From positions 1-35,891 of the forward strand of contig JBIOJM010000065.1 of assembly GCA_044450785.1 (NCBI GenBank): a stretch of 35,891 nucleotides of DNA, written 5' to 3'. Below the pieces are notes generated by a model. That model ran no database searches. It was given only the letters and a program-made list of their open reading frames with translations, and had not been told where the DNA came from. Source of the stretch: JBIOJM01 sp044450785. Lineage in GTDB: Bacteria; Planctomycetota; Planctomycetia; Isosphaerales; Isosphaeraceae. Numbering within the stretch: position 1 is the stretch's first letter; each line of letters begins with the position of its first letter. Positions 1-9,203 of the stretch are shown here, piece by piece. Position numbers and translations under genes: made by a program.

Positions 1-69
1 CCCCGCCGCCCCAGCCACCAAGCCCAGCACAGCCACCGCTTGCACACACCGCGTTGTAAGCTGCTTCAT
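1..69 (-). CDS. 5' end of a secreted protein (partial, 23 codons)
   Basis: An ATG on the reverse strand (complement of 67-69) opens a frame that runs off the left edge of the window. The 23 visible residues start MKQLTTRC and continue into a hydrophobic, Ala/Gly/Val/Leu-rich stretch, which is the pattern of a Sec signal peptide: a basic N-terminus followed by a hydrophobic core. A strong Shine-Dalgarno sequence, AAAGGAG, lies about 9 nt upstream of the ATG. The gene is divergent from the sigma factor gene at 115, with only 45 bp between the two starts, so both promoters must be compressed or overlap. Nothing can be said about the mature protein. The start codon and signal peptide are read directly; export is inferred. 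Confidence 0.6.
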   Translation of the reverse strand, partial: MKQLTTRCVQAVAVLGLVAGAAG

Positions 70-114
70 CGTGGTCTCTCCTTTCTCTAGTAATGAATTG
101 GCATTGGATCGATC

Positions 115-735
115 GTGAGTGGAAACATCGCAAGCACCCAGACGCGACCGAGCCTCCTCCTACGGATTCGCGACGTTTGTGACGCCGAGGCCTGGCGGAC
201 GTTCGTGACGATTTATGCTCCGCTGGTTTACCAGCACGCACTTCGCCGCGGCTTGCAGCATGCCGACGCAGCCGATTTGACCCAGGATGTGATGGTTGAG
301 GTGGCGCGGGCGATTCGGTCGTTCGAATATCAGCCGGAGAGAGGCCGATTCCGCGATTGGCTCTTGACGATCACCCGCCGCCTGCTGCGACGATTCAACG
401 AACGAAGAGCGCGGCGCCTGGAACAGGGCTGCGAGGCCGAGGAGCTGGAATCGCTCGAGGACGAGCCGGCCGACGTCGACTGGAACGGTGCCTTCAACGC
501 CCGGGTCTTGCGCGTGGCGATGCAACGGATCCAGCCTTCGTTCGAGCCGTTCACCTGGCGAGCGTTCGAGTGCGTCTGGATCGAAAACCGGTCGGCGGCC
601 GAGGCGGCCGAGCAGTTGTCGCTGCGGATCGAGCAGGTCTACATCGCCAAGTCGCGAGTCTTGAAGCGGTTGTCCGAGGAAGTACACGAGATCGTCGAAG
701 ATTTCTCCTGGCTGGACGCATTCGAATCATCGTGA
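115..735 (+). CDS. ECF-type RNA polymerase sigma factor
   Basis: This 206-residue sigma-70 family protein would direct RNA polymerase to a specific promoter set. Region 2 is about residues 36-90: helices with DAADLTQDVMVEVAR, then the planctomycete-typical FEYQPERGRFRDWL followed by a basic stretch. Region 4, a helix-turn-helix, is about residues 150-195 (ENRSAAEAAEQLSLRIEQVY, then AKSRVLKRL). The GTG at 115 is chosen because the RPSLLLRIRD motif normal for the N-terminus of this group follows shortly after; no clear Shine-Dalgarno sequence is visible. The gene directly precedes a Ser/Thr kinase-TPR gene, the usual pairing for this subfamily, in which the kinase is thought to control the sigma factor. 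Here the kinase is broken, so the sigma factor may be orphaned. Family assignment is firm; regulation is inferred. Confidence 0.9.
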   Translation: MSGNIASTQTRPSLLLRIRDVCDAEAWRTFVTIYAPLVYQHALRRGLQHADAADLTQDVMVEVARAIRSFEYQPERGRFRDWLLTITRRLLRRFNERRARRLEQGCEAEELESLEDEPADVDWNGAFNARVLRVAMQRIQPSFEPFTWRAFECVWIENRSAAEAAEQLSLRIEQVYIAKSRVLKRLSEEVHEIVEDFSWLDAFESS

Positions 736-772
736 GAACAGTAGCGTTCAGTGTTCAGTGGTCGGAACCACC

Positions 773-2927
773 ATGACGAATTGCCTCTCGGAAGAGACGT
801 TGCGGAGCTGGCTGGCCGGTGCGCTGGCACCGGTGATGACGACACCGTCCGCAGCCACATCCACGACTGTGCACGCTGCCAGTCGGTGCTCGACCAGGAA
901 ACCGAGTACTCCGGTCTCCGCCGCTGTCTCGAGGTTGGTCGGGAGGAGGGCGCCGCCGATGTCGACGGCACGGTCCTGGACGGTCTGATCGGTCGGATTC
1001 AGGACGCGTTACGGGCAAGGAAAGAGCCGCCTGGTCTTCCGCCTCCGGGTGGCTCGTCCCCCGTCGTCGGCTGCGCCCTTCCCATCGGCGACATCGGCCG
1101 GATCGGGTCGTTTCGCCTGCTGAATGAGCTCGGTCAAGGGGGCATGGGGATCGTGTACCGAGCCTGGGACGAGCCGCTGCAACGGCTCGTCGCCCTCAAG
1201 GTGCTGCGTCCCGAGCTGGCCGGGGAGGCCGACCGGCTCCGCCTGGTCCGCGAGGCCCAGCTCGCGGCCTGCTTCCACAACGACCACGCGGTGATGATCC
1301 ACTCGGTGGTCAACCCCGAGGGCGGTCTACCCTACCTGGTTATGGAGTATGTGCAGGGCCCGACGCTGGCCGGGCTGATCGGATCGAAAGAGCGGCTCGA
1401 ACCGCGGCGGGTCGCGACCCTGGTGGCCCAGGTCGCCCTGGCCCTCGAGGCCGCCCACACCGCCGGCTTGACCCATCGCGACGTCAAGCCGAGCAATATC
1501 TTGATCGAGGAGAAGACGGGCCGGGCCAAGATCACCGACTTCGGGCTGGCTCGTTCCCAGACAGTGGCGAGCGGACTGACCCGCGAGGGCGTCGTCGCGG
1601 GCACTCCCACGTACATGAGCCCCGAGCAGGCACGGGGAGAAAACCAGCTCGATGCGCGGACCGACGTCTACAGCCTGGGCGCGACGCTCTACGAGGCCCT
1701 GACCGGTGAGATACCGTTCCGCGGAGCGCCTCACCTGGTCCTGCGGCAGGTGATCGAGGAGGACCCGCGACCGCCGCGGCAGTATAGCGACCAGGTTCCC
1801 CGCGACTCTATACGCGATTCTACGAGGAAGGCGTTCTCGCCGTCCCTGGACTCGAGAAGGTCCGCCGCGACGTGCTCGGCGAGATGATTCAGTATTACAA
1901 GGACTTCCTCGACCAGCATCGCAATGACCCGGCACTGCGACTCGAGCTCGCCGAGACCTGCCTGCGGATCGGCAGCTTGACCAAAGACCAAGGGAACAAG
2001 GTCGACGCGCTGGTCGTCCTCCGGCAAGCCCTGCAAGACTTCGAGCGCTTGCCCGCCGATCAAGGCGATGACCGCCGGGTCCAGCTTGGTTTAACTCGCT
2101 CTCTAAACGCCATCGCGCAAGTGGAATCCGACCTGGGCGACGTTGAGTCTGCCCGGCGAGACTACCAGCGCGTACTTGGGGTCGTCGAAAAGAGCGTCCA
2201 AAAGGAGCCCGGCAACCTCCAGCTTAAGCACAGGATGGCCGCCGTTCTCGGTAATTTCGCCAACCTGTCCTTGATTGTGAAAGACAAGACCCAGGCGCGT
2301 CGAGCCTATCTCCAGGCCGTGGAGATTCAGAAGGACCTCGTCCGGCAAGATCCGGCTGAGCGCGAGTTCAAGAACGACCTGGCCCTGACTTACCACAATC
2401 TCGCCTTCCTGGCAAACAGCCAGCAGGAGAATCGAGCGCTCTTGGAACAGGCGCTCGCGCTCCGGAAACAGCTCGTCGAGGTGCTGCCCTTCAATCCCTT
2501 TTACCGGCGCCACCTGGCGCGGACGTACGAGAGCCTGGGGCGCAACCAGCTCTCTCTCGGGCAGACCCAGGATGCTCTGAGCTCACTACGCGAGAGCCGG
2601 GCCCTCCTCCACCAAGGCGTGATCGAGGAGCCCAACGTCACGACTTATCAGGACAATCTTGCCGGCGCGTGTGAGATCCTGGGCTCGACGTTGACCACGC
2701 TGGGCCAGCACCGAGAGGCGCGGGAGGCTTACCAAGAGGCGCGAACGCTGTAGCAGAGACTCGTTCGTTCAAACTCCGAAAATGCCCGGTACAAGGAGTC
2801 GTTGCTCGGGCTCGAGACCATGCTGGCCGAGCCCGGGAAGGCTTCGAAACCGGCTATTCCTGGGTCGACGGTCATTTCTGATCGTCCCGCCGGTACGGTC
2901 AGCCGCGCCCGGCAGCCGGGCCCGTGA
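773..2927 (+). pseudogene. Decayed Ser/Thr protein kinase with C-terminal TPR region
   Basis: The ancestral gene began at ATG 773 (MTNCLSEETLRSWLAG), a normal start for planctomycete kinases with an N-terminal zinc-finger-like segment. That segment continues as HIHDCARCQ, but in another frame, so one base has been lost near 833. The kinase core, about 1100-1790, looks intact: GQGGMG loop, VALKVL lysine, HRDVKPSN catalytic loop, DFGLA, SPEQARG, DVYSLG. After QVPRD (near 1803) the sequence jumps to the downstream TPR region in a third frame (YTRFYEEGVLAVPG onward), so the end of the C-lobe and the expected membrane segment are deleted. The TPR frame (about 1809-2750) then meets TAG at 2751-2753; reading through it gives recognisable continuation (QRLVRSNSENARYKESLLGL) to a TGA at 2925-2927. 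An open frame, 751-1887, could still make a truncated kinase lacking its final subdomains. Homology is clear; loss of function is inferred. Confidence 0.85.
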
Positions 2928-3049
2928 CCCGTCATGGGGCAGCCAGGATCGAGCACGATTCGTTCCGTGGCTGGAAACCGAGAGTCGTCGCACCGTCAAA
3001 GAATCGGCGGACGGAGCCGCCACCGACAGGAGGATCCCTCGCTGGCGCG

Positions 3050-3339
3050 TTTTGACGTTGCGCTTTTTTTGATTTCGCCCCGCAGGGGCACCGACATGCC
3101 AGCCCAGGGCAACGCCCTGGGATTCGGAAAACGTGATGACCCGTGCCCTGAAAGGGCGGAACATCGTGTTCAATCCCGGCGGTACCGCTCTTCATTTTCT
3201 ATTGAGGCAGTGCGCCTATCCTTGTTACGCCCTTTCAGGGCTCGACTGATTCGTGTCGTTTGTTTGTTCCCAGGGCGTTGCCCTGGGCTGATATGTTACG
3301 GCCCCTGCGGGGCGAACTTCCAAAAGCGCAACTTCAAAG
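3050..3339. repeat. Large imperfect inverted-repeat (hairpin) element, about 290 bp
   Basis: The left arm (about 3050-3165) and right arm (about 3220-3339) are reverse complements over roughly 110 bp with scattered mismatches. Matching blocks in order are TTGCGCTTTT, TTCGCCCCGCAGGGGC, AGCCCAGGGCAACGCCCTGG and GCCCTGAAAGGGCG. Three of these blocks are themselves short palindromes (CGCCCCGCAGGGGCG-like, CCCAGGGCAACGCCCTGGG-like, GCCCTGAAAGGGC-like), so each arm is a string of small hairpins and the whole unit can fold into one long cruciform. The loop is about 55 bp. No plausible gene lies within it; open frames crossing it are by-products of its composition. It lies between a dead kinase gene and the 3' end of the DUF1501 gene. 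It could be a REP/BIME-like or MITE-like repeat, or a bidirectional terminator. About 120 bp to its left (2928-3049) nothing is recognised. Confidence 0.8.
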
Positions 3340-3415
3340 CTCGCGCGTCCGGTTGGTGCGGAGCTGGCTCTGTCCGGCGATCCCATCATCCTTACCTTTC
3401 GCGACGACGCGTCCA

Positions 3416-4666
3416 TCAAAGTGATTTCGACCGAAAGACGGGCAGCGGCTCGAAGTCCGATCCGAGCGCGGCCCGGCTCGGCATGCCCAACCAGTCTTCC
3501 AGTACAGTCGCGTAGACGCGGCGAAAGTCGGTGGAGATCTTGGGGTCGCCATCGACCAATTCCGTGAGGCTGGGAACATTCCCGTGCAGTCCGGCTCGGA
3601 CGCCCGGCCCGGCGAGCATCACCAAACCGGCCGTGCCGTGGTCGGTCCCCGCCGAACTGTTCTCGGCCACCCTCCGGCCAAACTCGCTGAAGCAGAGCAC
3701 GGTCACGCGATCGGCCAGGTTTGAGGAGGTCAGGTCGTCCAGGAACGCCTTGGCCGCGCTCGATAGCTCGTCCAGCAACTGGTAGTGCGTGTTCGATTGG
3801 CCGGCGTGGGTGTCGTAGCCGGATTGGATCGTGTAGAAGACCCGTGCTCCCAGGTCGGCCTTGAGAAGCTGGGCGACCGTCCGCAGCCTGCCGGCCAGCG
3901 CGGTCTCGGGATAACGCGCATCTTGGCCGGTGCCGCGCCGCTGGGTCAGCTCGGCCACGCGCTCGGCGGATGAGTACGCGGCGAGAACGCTACGGCGCAC
4001 GTAGGCACTGAGGCCATCGTCCACTTCCGCCTGGGTTTCGAGCGGAGTCTCCATCAGGGAACGGCACGACCCGCCGGGAAGGGTGAGGTCCTCGATCCGC
4101 TCGAGGGACATGGCCCCGGCACGCCGGCCGCGCAGCGCGATCGGCGGCGTCCCTTCGCCGACGTACAGAGCGGAGGTGCCGGCCGCAGGCCCAGCGGCCG
4201 CGCTGGTGCCGGCCCGTGCGTCGAGGCCGCGGCCGATCCAGCCCGGCCCGCCACGCTCCTCCAGATCAAGCCGCGCCGTCTGCCAGATCGCCATGCTCTC
4301 GAAGTGCGAGCGGTTGGGGTTGGGATAACCGACGCCGGGCACGAGCGCCAGATGGCCTCGATCCAGGAGCGCTCCCAGGTCGCGGAGCGCCGGGTGCAGG
4401 CCGACGCGATCGTTGACCCGGATCAATTGCTTTTCTTGCAGCCGGAGTACCTTGCGATTCCGGGCGTATCCCTCGTCCGAAAACGGCACCAACGTGTTGA
4501 TCGCGTCATTACCGCCGTCGAGCTGGACGACGACCAGGGCGCGACCGTCGCGCTCGGGTGCGGCCGCCCGGGCCGTCCGGGCCAGAAACGCCGGCACCGT
4601 CGGCGCCAGGGCCACCAGCGCGGCGGAATTGAGCGATGCCTTGAGGATCTCGCGTCGCGTCGGCAT
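3416..4666 (-). CDS. DUF1501 family secreted protein
   Basis: This 416-residue protein belongs to the DUF1501 family, related to the sulfatase/alkaline phosphatase superfamily and abundant in planctomycetes. The N-terminus, MPTRREILKASLNSAALVAL, carries a twin-arginine-like pair followed by a hydrophobic stretch ending near residue 35 (TARAAAPE), consistent with Tat export. Family motifs visible are VVVQLDGGNDAINTLVPF at 45-62, RSHFESMAIWQT, FYTIQSGYDTHAGQ, LCFSEFGRRV and GTDHGTAGLVMLAGPGV near the C-terminus. ATG 4666 was chosen over longer in-frame extensions because GGAAGGAGG precedes it by 4-5 nt and the signal sequence begins exactly there. It is the last gene of the BlaI-M56-DUF1800-DUF1501 operon, 44 bp after DUF1800. 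DUF1501 and DUF1800 commonly occur as a pair; their biochemical activity is not established. Confidence 0.92.
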   Translation of the reverse strand: MPTRREILKASLNSAALVALAPTVPAFLARTARAAAPERDGRALVVVQLDGGNDAINTLVPFSDEGYARNRKVLRLQEKQLIRVNDRVGLHPALRDLGALLDRGHLALVPGVGYPNPNRSHFESMAIWQTARLDLEERGGPGWIGRGLDARAGTSAAAGPAAGTSALYVGEGTPPIALRGRRAGAMSLERIEDLTLPGGSCRSLMETPLETQAEVDDGLSAYVRRSVLAAYSSAERVAELTQRRGTGQDARYPETALAGRLRTVAQLLKADLGARVFYTIQSGYDTHAGQSNTHYQLLDELSSAAKAFLDDLTSSNLADRVTVLCFSEFGRRVAENSSAGTDHGTAGLVMLAGPGVRAGLHGNVPSLTELVDGDPKISTDFRRVYATVLEDWLGMPSRAALGSDFEPLPVFRSKSL

Positions 4667-4710
4667 GGGGCCTCCTTCCTGTTTCGATTTTCGATTGAAG
4701 AGAGTGAGGA

Positions 4711-6105
4711 CTAACCGAGCTGCGCTTCCGGCGTGGCCAAAAGATGCGCAACCGCACGACGGGCGGAATCCTGGTTCCAGGCTGCGTTCGCGCCCCGGAA
4801 CGCCTCCAGCCCGTCCATCCATCGGCCATCGGGTGCGAATCCCAACAAAAGCTCGGCGCAGAAGGTAATCGTGTCGACGCGGCTGCCCCCGCGCCCGTAC
4901 CGGCCGGCCAGTGCGATCGGATCGAGGGGCACTTCGCGGCCGACGCCCCGGCCGTCGACCAGGGCCGTCGCGAAGTTCGCCCGGCCGATCAGTGAGCGGG
5001 CCGAGAGCCAGCTCCGGCCTCCTGGCCAGCCGCCGACGTTGGGGGCATAGAAAAGGTCCTGTCCCAACCGGGCCGACCAGTCGGCCAGCACCAGCGTGCT
5101 CGGGGGCAGGTCGAGCAACTCCAGGGCACGCACCGCGCCAATGGTGAATTCGATCGGGCCCTGGACCCGTGTCCGCAGATTGGCCGGAGCGAAGAACGCG
5201 CGGGAGCGGAGCACCGTGGAGACGGCCCAACCGACATCGAGCTGGTGCGATCGCAGGCCGTCGGCCAGCGCGGTCAGGGCCGGCTTGGGAACGGCTCCTT
5301 CACCCATCAAAAGTTCGCAGATCCGCCAGGCGATCCGTTCGGCCGTTGCCGGCTGTTCCAGGATGATCCCGACCACGTCGGATCCGCGCCATTTCCCTAG
5401 TTTTCCAAGGATTTTCTTCTGGCCCTCGTCGTGCCGCGACGGGGCCTCGCGAAACTCGCCGTCGACCACGGTCAGGCCGGTCAGGGCCCGCGCGGTCTCC
5501 TTGACATCAAGCTCGGAATAGTGGCCGATCCCCAGGCTGAACAATTCGAGCAGCTCGCGAGCCAGGTTCTCGTTGGGATGTCCCTTGCGGTTGGCGGGCG
5601 CATCGAGCCAGATCAGGAGGGCCGGGTCCCGCACCGCCGACTCCAGCAGCTCGCTGAACGGAGCGCGGGCCAGGCGGCGGAACAGCTCGTTCTGGCGCCT
5701 CATGGCCACTGCGTCATTGACCTTCACGTTGCTGGTCGCGAAGTGGTTGTGCCACATGAGCGTGAGCCGCTCGCCGAGCGAGTCGGGGGAGAACAGCATG
5801 CGGTAGAGCCACCACGCCTTGAGGCGGCCGGTGTCGCTCGAGGCGACCGCGGCGTCGCCCAGGACCGTGGAGATCCGCTCGAACTCTTCGGGCTCCGGCG
5901 CTCCGAGTGGCCGGGCTTTGCCGTCCAGCAGCCTTGCGACGCTGGCGTCTGGGCCTTCCGTCAAGTCGCGCTGGATCTCGGACCAGCTCGCGGCAAAGCC
6001 GGCGCGGCGGTGCAAGTGAACGACGCGGCGGAGATCCCAGGGGGCTTCGGGACTGGGCTCATAACGGGCCCAGGCTTGCGCCCCGCGAGATACTTCTGGA
6101 CTCAT
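4711..6105 (-). CDS. DUF1800 family protein
   Basis: This 464-residue protein is of full length for DUF1800. The hallmarks are present in order: LHRRAGFAASWSEIQRDL near residue 31, LMWHNHFATSNVKV around 140, the family signature NENLARELLELFSLGIGHYS around 200, then DVKETARALTGLTV, and a C-terminal helical region with WPGGRSWLSARSLIGRANF. No classical signal peptide is visible. The ATG at 6105 overlaps the TGA of the M56 gene by 4 bp (ATGA), which suggests translational coupling. It pairs with the DUF1501 gene downstream, the usual arrangement; the two are thought to act together outside the cytoplasm, but no reaction is known. The unusual point is that the pair is co-transcribed with a BlaI/BlaR1-like sensor instead of standing alone. 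Confidence 0.92.
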   Translation of the reverse strand: MSPEVSRGAQAWARYEPSPEAPWDLRRVVHLHRRAGFAASWSEIQRDLTEGPDASVARLLDGKARPLGAPEPEEFERISTVLGDAAVASSDTGRLKAWWLYRMLFSPDSLGERLTLMWHNHFATSNVKVNDAVAMRRQNELFRRLARAPFSELLESAVRDPALLIWLDAPANRKGHPNENLARELLELFSLGIGHYSELDVKETARALTGLTVVDGEFREAPSRHDEGQKKILGKLGKWRGSDVVGIILEQPATAERIAWRICELLMGEGAVPKPALTALADGLRSHQLDVGWAVSTVLRSRAFFAPANLRTRVQGPIEFTIGAVRALELLDLPPSTLVLADWSARLGQDLFYAPNVGGWPGGRSWLSARSLIGRANFATALVDGRGVGREVPLDPIALAGRYGRGGSRVDTITFCAELLLGFAPDGRWMDGLEAFRGANAAWNQDSARRAVAHLLATPEAQLG

Positions 6106-9100
6106 CGTCGCTCCTCCTTCACATCGCCCAAGTCTTTGACTTCTCCCGCCGCGAGGACAAGCCCTTTGACAATCCTTCCCTCCAGGGAATGGGGTCGGGG
6201 AGAGACCCGTATCTCGATGGGGACCCCGGGGATGAGCCCCTCGATCCGGAAGCGCCCGAAGGAGTCAGTCTGGAAGTTCTGTTCATACCGCGGGTCCGGC
6301 ACCAGGTCGACGCGGGCGCGAGGAACTCCATCGTCCTCGATGAGCCGGCCGACGGCCGTCGCCCACGACTGAAGCTTGAGCTCGACAGTCCCTTTGTCTT
6401 CGGCGAGAAAGTCGACTCCGCCCGCGAGCTTGCGTTCCTCGAGAACAGCGTGCAGCCGTCGCTTCTCGCCGCGACGCAGTCCCCTGACTTGAAACTCCGG
6501 CGTCTCCTGGGGCGGACTCCAGTTGGAGAAGCGGATGTGGCCCTGAACTCGGGAACGAGCGACGGGACGGCCGTCGGGATCGACGACGCGGATCGTCCGT
6601 GCGAGACCTCGTTCGAGCACGATGTCTCGGCGGACGGTTGACGCATCGTTCGGCAGGTCGATCTCCGACAGGGCGTTGAAGTGTCCCTGCATCGCGTCGG
6701 GCACAGTGCGGAGATCTTTCGGATCCCCCTTCAGCCCGATTCCGGTCAAATACTGGTCGCTCTGGCCGAGGAAGATCGCGGAGACCAAACCGCGGCCAGG
6801 AAGTGCCACGACGCGGTAGGTTCCGTCCGGCTCCGTCTTGTACTGGCCCCAGACACGTGCCTGATCAAAGCCTGGGGCTTCTCCCAAGTGAGGATTGTCG
6901 CGGAACGAATTGTACTCCACGAACGCCTTGAGAGGCTCGCCGGTCTGCTTGTCGGTCACACGGCCTTCGATCACGATCCCGCGCTTCAGGCCGATGTCGA
7001 GGATCACCGGATCGAGGCCCTCAGTGTCGGCGATCGTGATCCCCGCGGCGAGATAAGGCTGTCCCTTGGCGGGGATCGCAACGACGTGATTGCCGTGGCC
7101 TTTGGGCAGGCCGACCAGCCGATAGCGACCGTCCTGGTCGGTGGTCGCCTCGATGCCATTGAAGCCGTGGACCGGGAACTCGGCCGTCTTGTCGCTGGCG
7201 ATCCGCACGCCGGCCAGCGGCTTGCCGGTATCCCTGTCCTTGACGACCCCAATAACCGGCTTGGTCGGGGCCGCCGCGTGTGTGAAGTTCGCGCCGTAAT
7301 AGAGGGTGACGCCCCAGTCCGGGCTGCGCCGTTCATACGTCACTCGGAAGGGTTCGACGTCGCGGGTCAAGACGCTGATCTCCTTGAATTGGACCGTCGG
7401 TCCGGAGATCTTGAGCTCGATCACGCGCTCCCGTCCAACGCCGGTGACCGAGAAGCGTCCCTGTGCATCGGTCACGATCGCGTCGGTGGGCTTGTAGCCC
7501 CCGCTCCAGAGCGTGCGATTCAAATAGGCCCGTTCCGTCTCGAGGGAGCCCTCCTTGCCGGACTTCGAAGCGGTGATCCAGGTGGAGAGGTCCCGGGCTT
7601 GCGGTGCGAGGATCCGTCCCGGGTGAATCAGCGCGCCGGCCACCGGGCGGCCCTGGAGGTCGACGATGCGACCCGAGATCGAAACGTCATCACGCGCTAG
7701 CCCGATCGTCAGGTTGCGCGGGTCGGGCTTCACATCCGTCCCATTATCCTTGAAGGTATTCGCCCAGCCCGGACCGAAGCCATCGGCCGTCGCGACCACC
7801 TGGGCGGAATACCATGGCTCCTCATGATCGGCCTCGAAGTCGCCTTTCGCGACGGTGAAACGAAATCGGCCCTCGGCATCGCTGGTGGCGCGAACGCGGG
7901 GCTGAGACTCGCCTCGGTAACCGAAGTGGGCCAGATGCAGCTTGGCGCCGACAAAAGGTTTGCCATCGGGATCGAGCACGCGGCCGGTGTACTCGAACCG
8001 TCCGCTGGTCTCCGAGGCCTTCGGTGTGGCGGAGCTGGGTGGACGATTCACCCCTGTCTGGACTTTCACGTCCTGGGCGGCCACGGCGAGCGGTCGTGTG
8101 GTGACCAGCGAGATCGCCAGCGCACCAAACAATCCCAGGCAGGCCGCGCCCAGCCGCCATCGGCGTGAGACGATCGGCTCGACTCGGAAGTCGCGATCGA
8201 GGAGCAGGCGAACGCGACGATGGAGAAGCGTGGGACGCTCCCACAGCGCCAGGGCCGCGCTGGCCAGAGCGCCGGGCTTTGGCCCGAGCGACGATCGAGC
8301 CCAGTCGACGAGCGTCTCGGCATAAGCCACTCGGCCATCGCCGTTGAGCGCCGCGGCCACAGCGTCGGCCAGGGCTTCCTGGTCGGCTCGGATGATGCGG
8401 CGAAGCCACCATAAGAGAGGTTGGGCGAACAACACGACGTTGAGCAGCCGGAGCAACGCCAGCCAGCGCAGGTCGCCGTTCTGGATGTGAGCCCATTCGT
8501 GGGCGAGGGCGGCTTCAAGCTGATCTTCGGACTCGGCCGCGGCGAAGCGCTCGGGGAGGACGATCATCGGCCGAAACACGCCGATGGCGACGGGGAGGCC
8601 GATGAGCGTGCTCAGGCAAACGCGCGGGGGAGGCTGGAAATCAGCGGATATTCGCGCTGACAGGAGCCGAAGCCGAGGCGTCGCGGCTCGTGCCGTACGG
8701 CGTAGGCGAGACGCTTGAATGACGCCCAACGCGAGCCAGGCCAGGTTCGTCGTCGCCCCGATCGTGAACGCGATTAACAGGATCGATCGCCACGATGGTA
8801 GCGTGGGTCGGGACATTGCCTTCTTCAGCTCCGGCGAACTGAAACCAGGCGATTGAGCGACAGGCAACACCTCAATCGGCTGGCCCGTCGCGATGCTCAT
8901 CGGGTTCCGGCCAGTGGATGTGCCCAGGACCGGCTCGATTTGAGTGGCTAGAGTTCCCGTGTGGGGTACCCGTGCCGAGTCGCTCGAGAGCCAATCGATC
9001 GCTCCGATACGCGGCCAGCCTGGTGCGGCTGCCAGCAAAACAAGGGCCGCCAGGCCCGCAGCGAGCGACCGCGCCACGGCGATCCGCCGCGCCGGTTGAC

Positions 9101-9203
9101 GCAGCCAGTGCATCACGACGAGCCCGGTCATCAGCAAGACGGATGACAGCAGGTACATGTCGACGAGCCATGACGTGAGCCGATCGACCCAGACCGCGTT
9201 CAT
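6102..9203 (-). CDS. M56 (BlaR1-like) membrane metalloprotease with large C-terminal ectodomain
   Basis: This 1033-residue protein has an N-terminal M56 module with membrane segments at about 15-34, 46-62, 140-163 and 351-368. The zinc-protease motif HEWAH is at 235-239, in ALAHEWAHIQNGDLRW, and a likely third ligand is E276 in DQEALADA. After the last membrane segment, residues ~380-1033 form an array of carboxypeptidase-regulatory-like (Ig-fold) repeats, recognisable by GRVLDPDGKP, GRIVDLQGRPVAGA, VVKDRDTGKPLAGV and GRVTDKQTGEPLKA. In BlaR1/MecR1 the protease is activated by an external signal and leads to cleavage of the BlaI-type repressor; here the penicillin-binding sensor domain is replaced by the repeat array. 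The ATG overlaps the BlaI stop by 4 bp, and the stop overlaps the DUF1800 start by 4 bp. The ligand is unknown. The ectodomain is co-linear with those of the two sigma factors at 9963 and 13025. Confidence 0.9.
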   Translation of the reverse strand: MNAVWVDRLTSWLVDMYLLSSVLLMTGLVVMHWLRQPARRIAVARSLAAGLAALVLLAAAPGWPRIGAIDWLSSDSARVPHTGTLATQIEPVLGTSTGRNPMSIATGQPIEVLPVAQSPGFSSPELKKAMSRPTLPSWRSILLIAFTIGATTNLAWLALGVIQASRLRRTARAATPRLRLLSARISADFQPPPRVCLSTLIGLPVAIGVFRPMIVLPERFAAAESEDQLEAALAHEWAHIQNGDLRWLALLRLLNVVLFAQPLLWWLRRIIRADQEALADAVAAALNGDGRVAYAETLVDWARSSLGPKPGALASAALALWERPTLLHRRVRLLLDRDFRVEPIVSRRWRLGAACLGLFGALAISLVTTRPLAVAAQDVKVQTGVNRPPSSATPKASETSGRFEYTGRVLDPDGKPFVGAKLHLAHFGYRGESQPRVRATSDAEGRFRFTVAKGDFEADHEEPWYSAQVVATADGFGPGWANTFKDNGTDVKPDPRNLTIGLARDDVSISGRIVDLQGRPVAGALIHPGRILAPQARDLSTWITASKSGKEGSLETERAYLNRTLWSGGYKPTDAIVTDAQGRFSVTGVGRERVIELKISGPTVQFKEISVLTRDVEPFRVTYERRSPDWGVTLYYGANFTHAAAPTKPVIGVVKDRDTGKPLAGVRIASDKTAEFPVHGFNGIEATTDQDGRYRLVGLPKGHGNHVVAIPAKGQPYLAAGITIADTEGLDPVILDIGLKRGIVIEGRVTDKQTGEPLKAFVEYNSFRDNPHLGEAPGFDQARVWGQYKTEPDGTYRVVALPGRGLVSAIFLGQSDQYLTGIGLKGDPKDLRTVPDAMQGHFNALSEIDLPNDASTVRRDIVLERGLARTIRVVDPDGRPVARSRVQGHIRFSNWSPPQETPEFQVRGLRRGEKRRLHAVLEERKLAGGVDFLAEDKGTVELKLQSWATAVGRLIEDDGVPRARVDLVPDPRYEQNFQTDSFGRFRIEGLIPGVPIEIRVSPRPHSLEGRIVKGLVLAAGEVKDLGDVKEERR

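Noticed and set aside
1872..2753. Stand-alone TPR protein starting at GTG 1872
   Set aside because: The same frame continues upstream of the GTG with typical kinase-TPR linker sequence, and downstream of the TAG with more TPR sequence, so it is better explained as part of the broken kinase gene.
2934..3515. + strand open frame of 193 codons across the inverted-repeat element
   Set aside because: The translation is built from the palindromes of the element and then runs into the antisense of DUF1501; no start signal or known motif.
5431..7700. + strand open frames 5431-6372, 5907-6641 and 6681-7700
   Set aside because: They lie antisense to DUF1800 and the M56 gene, whose motifs are intact; no family resemblance was found in the antisense products.
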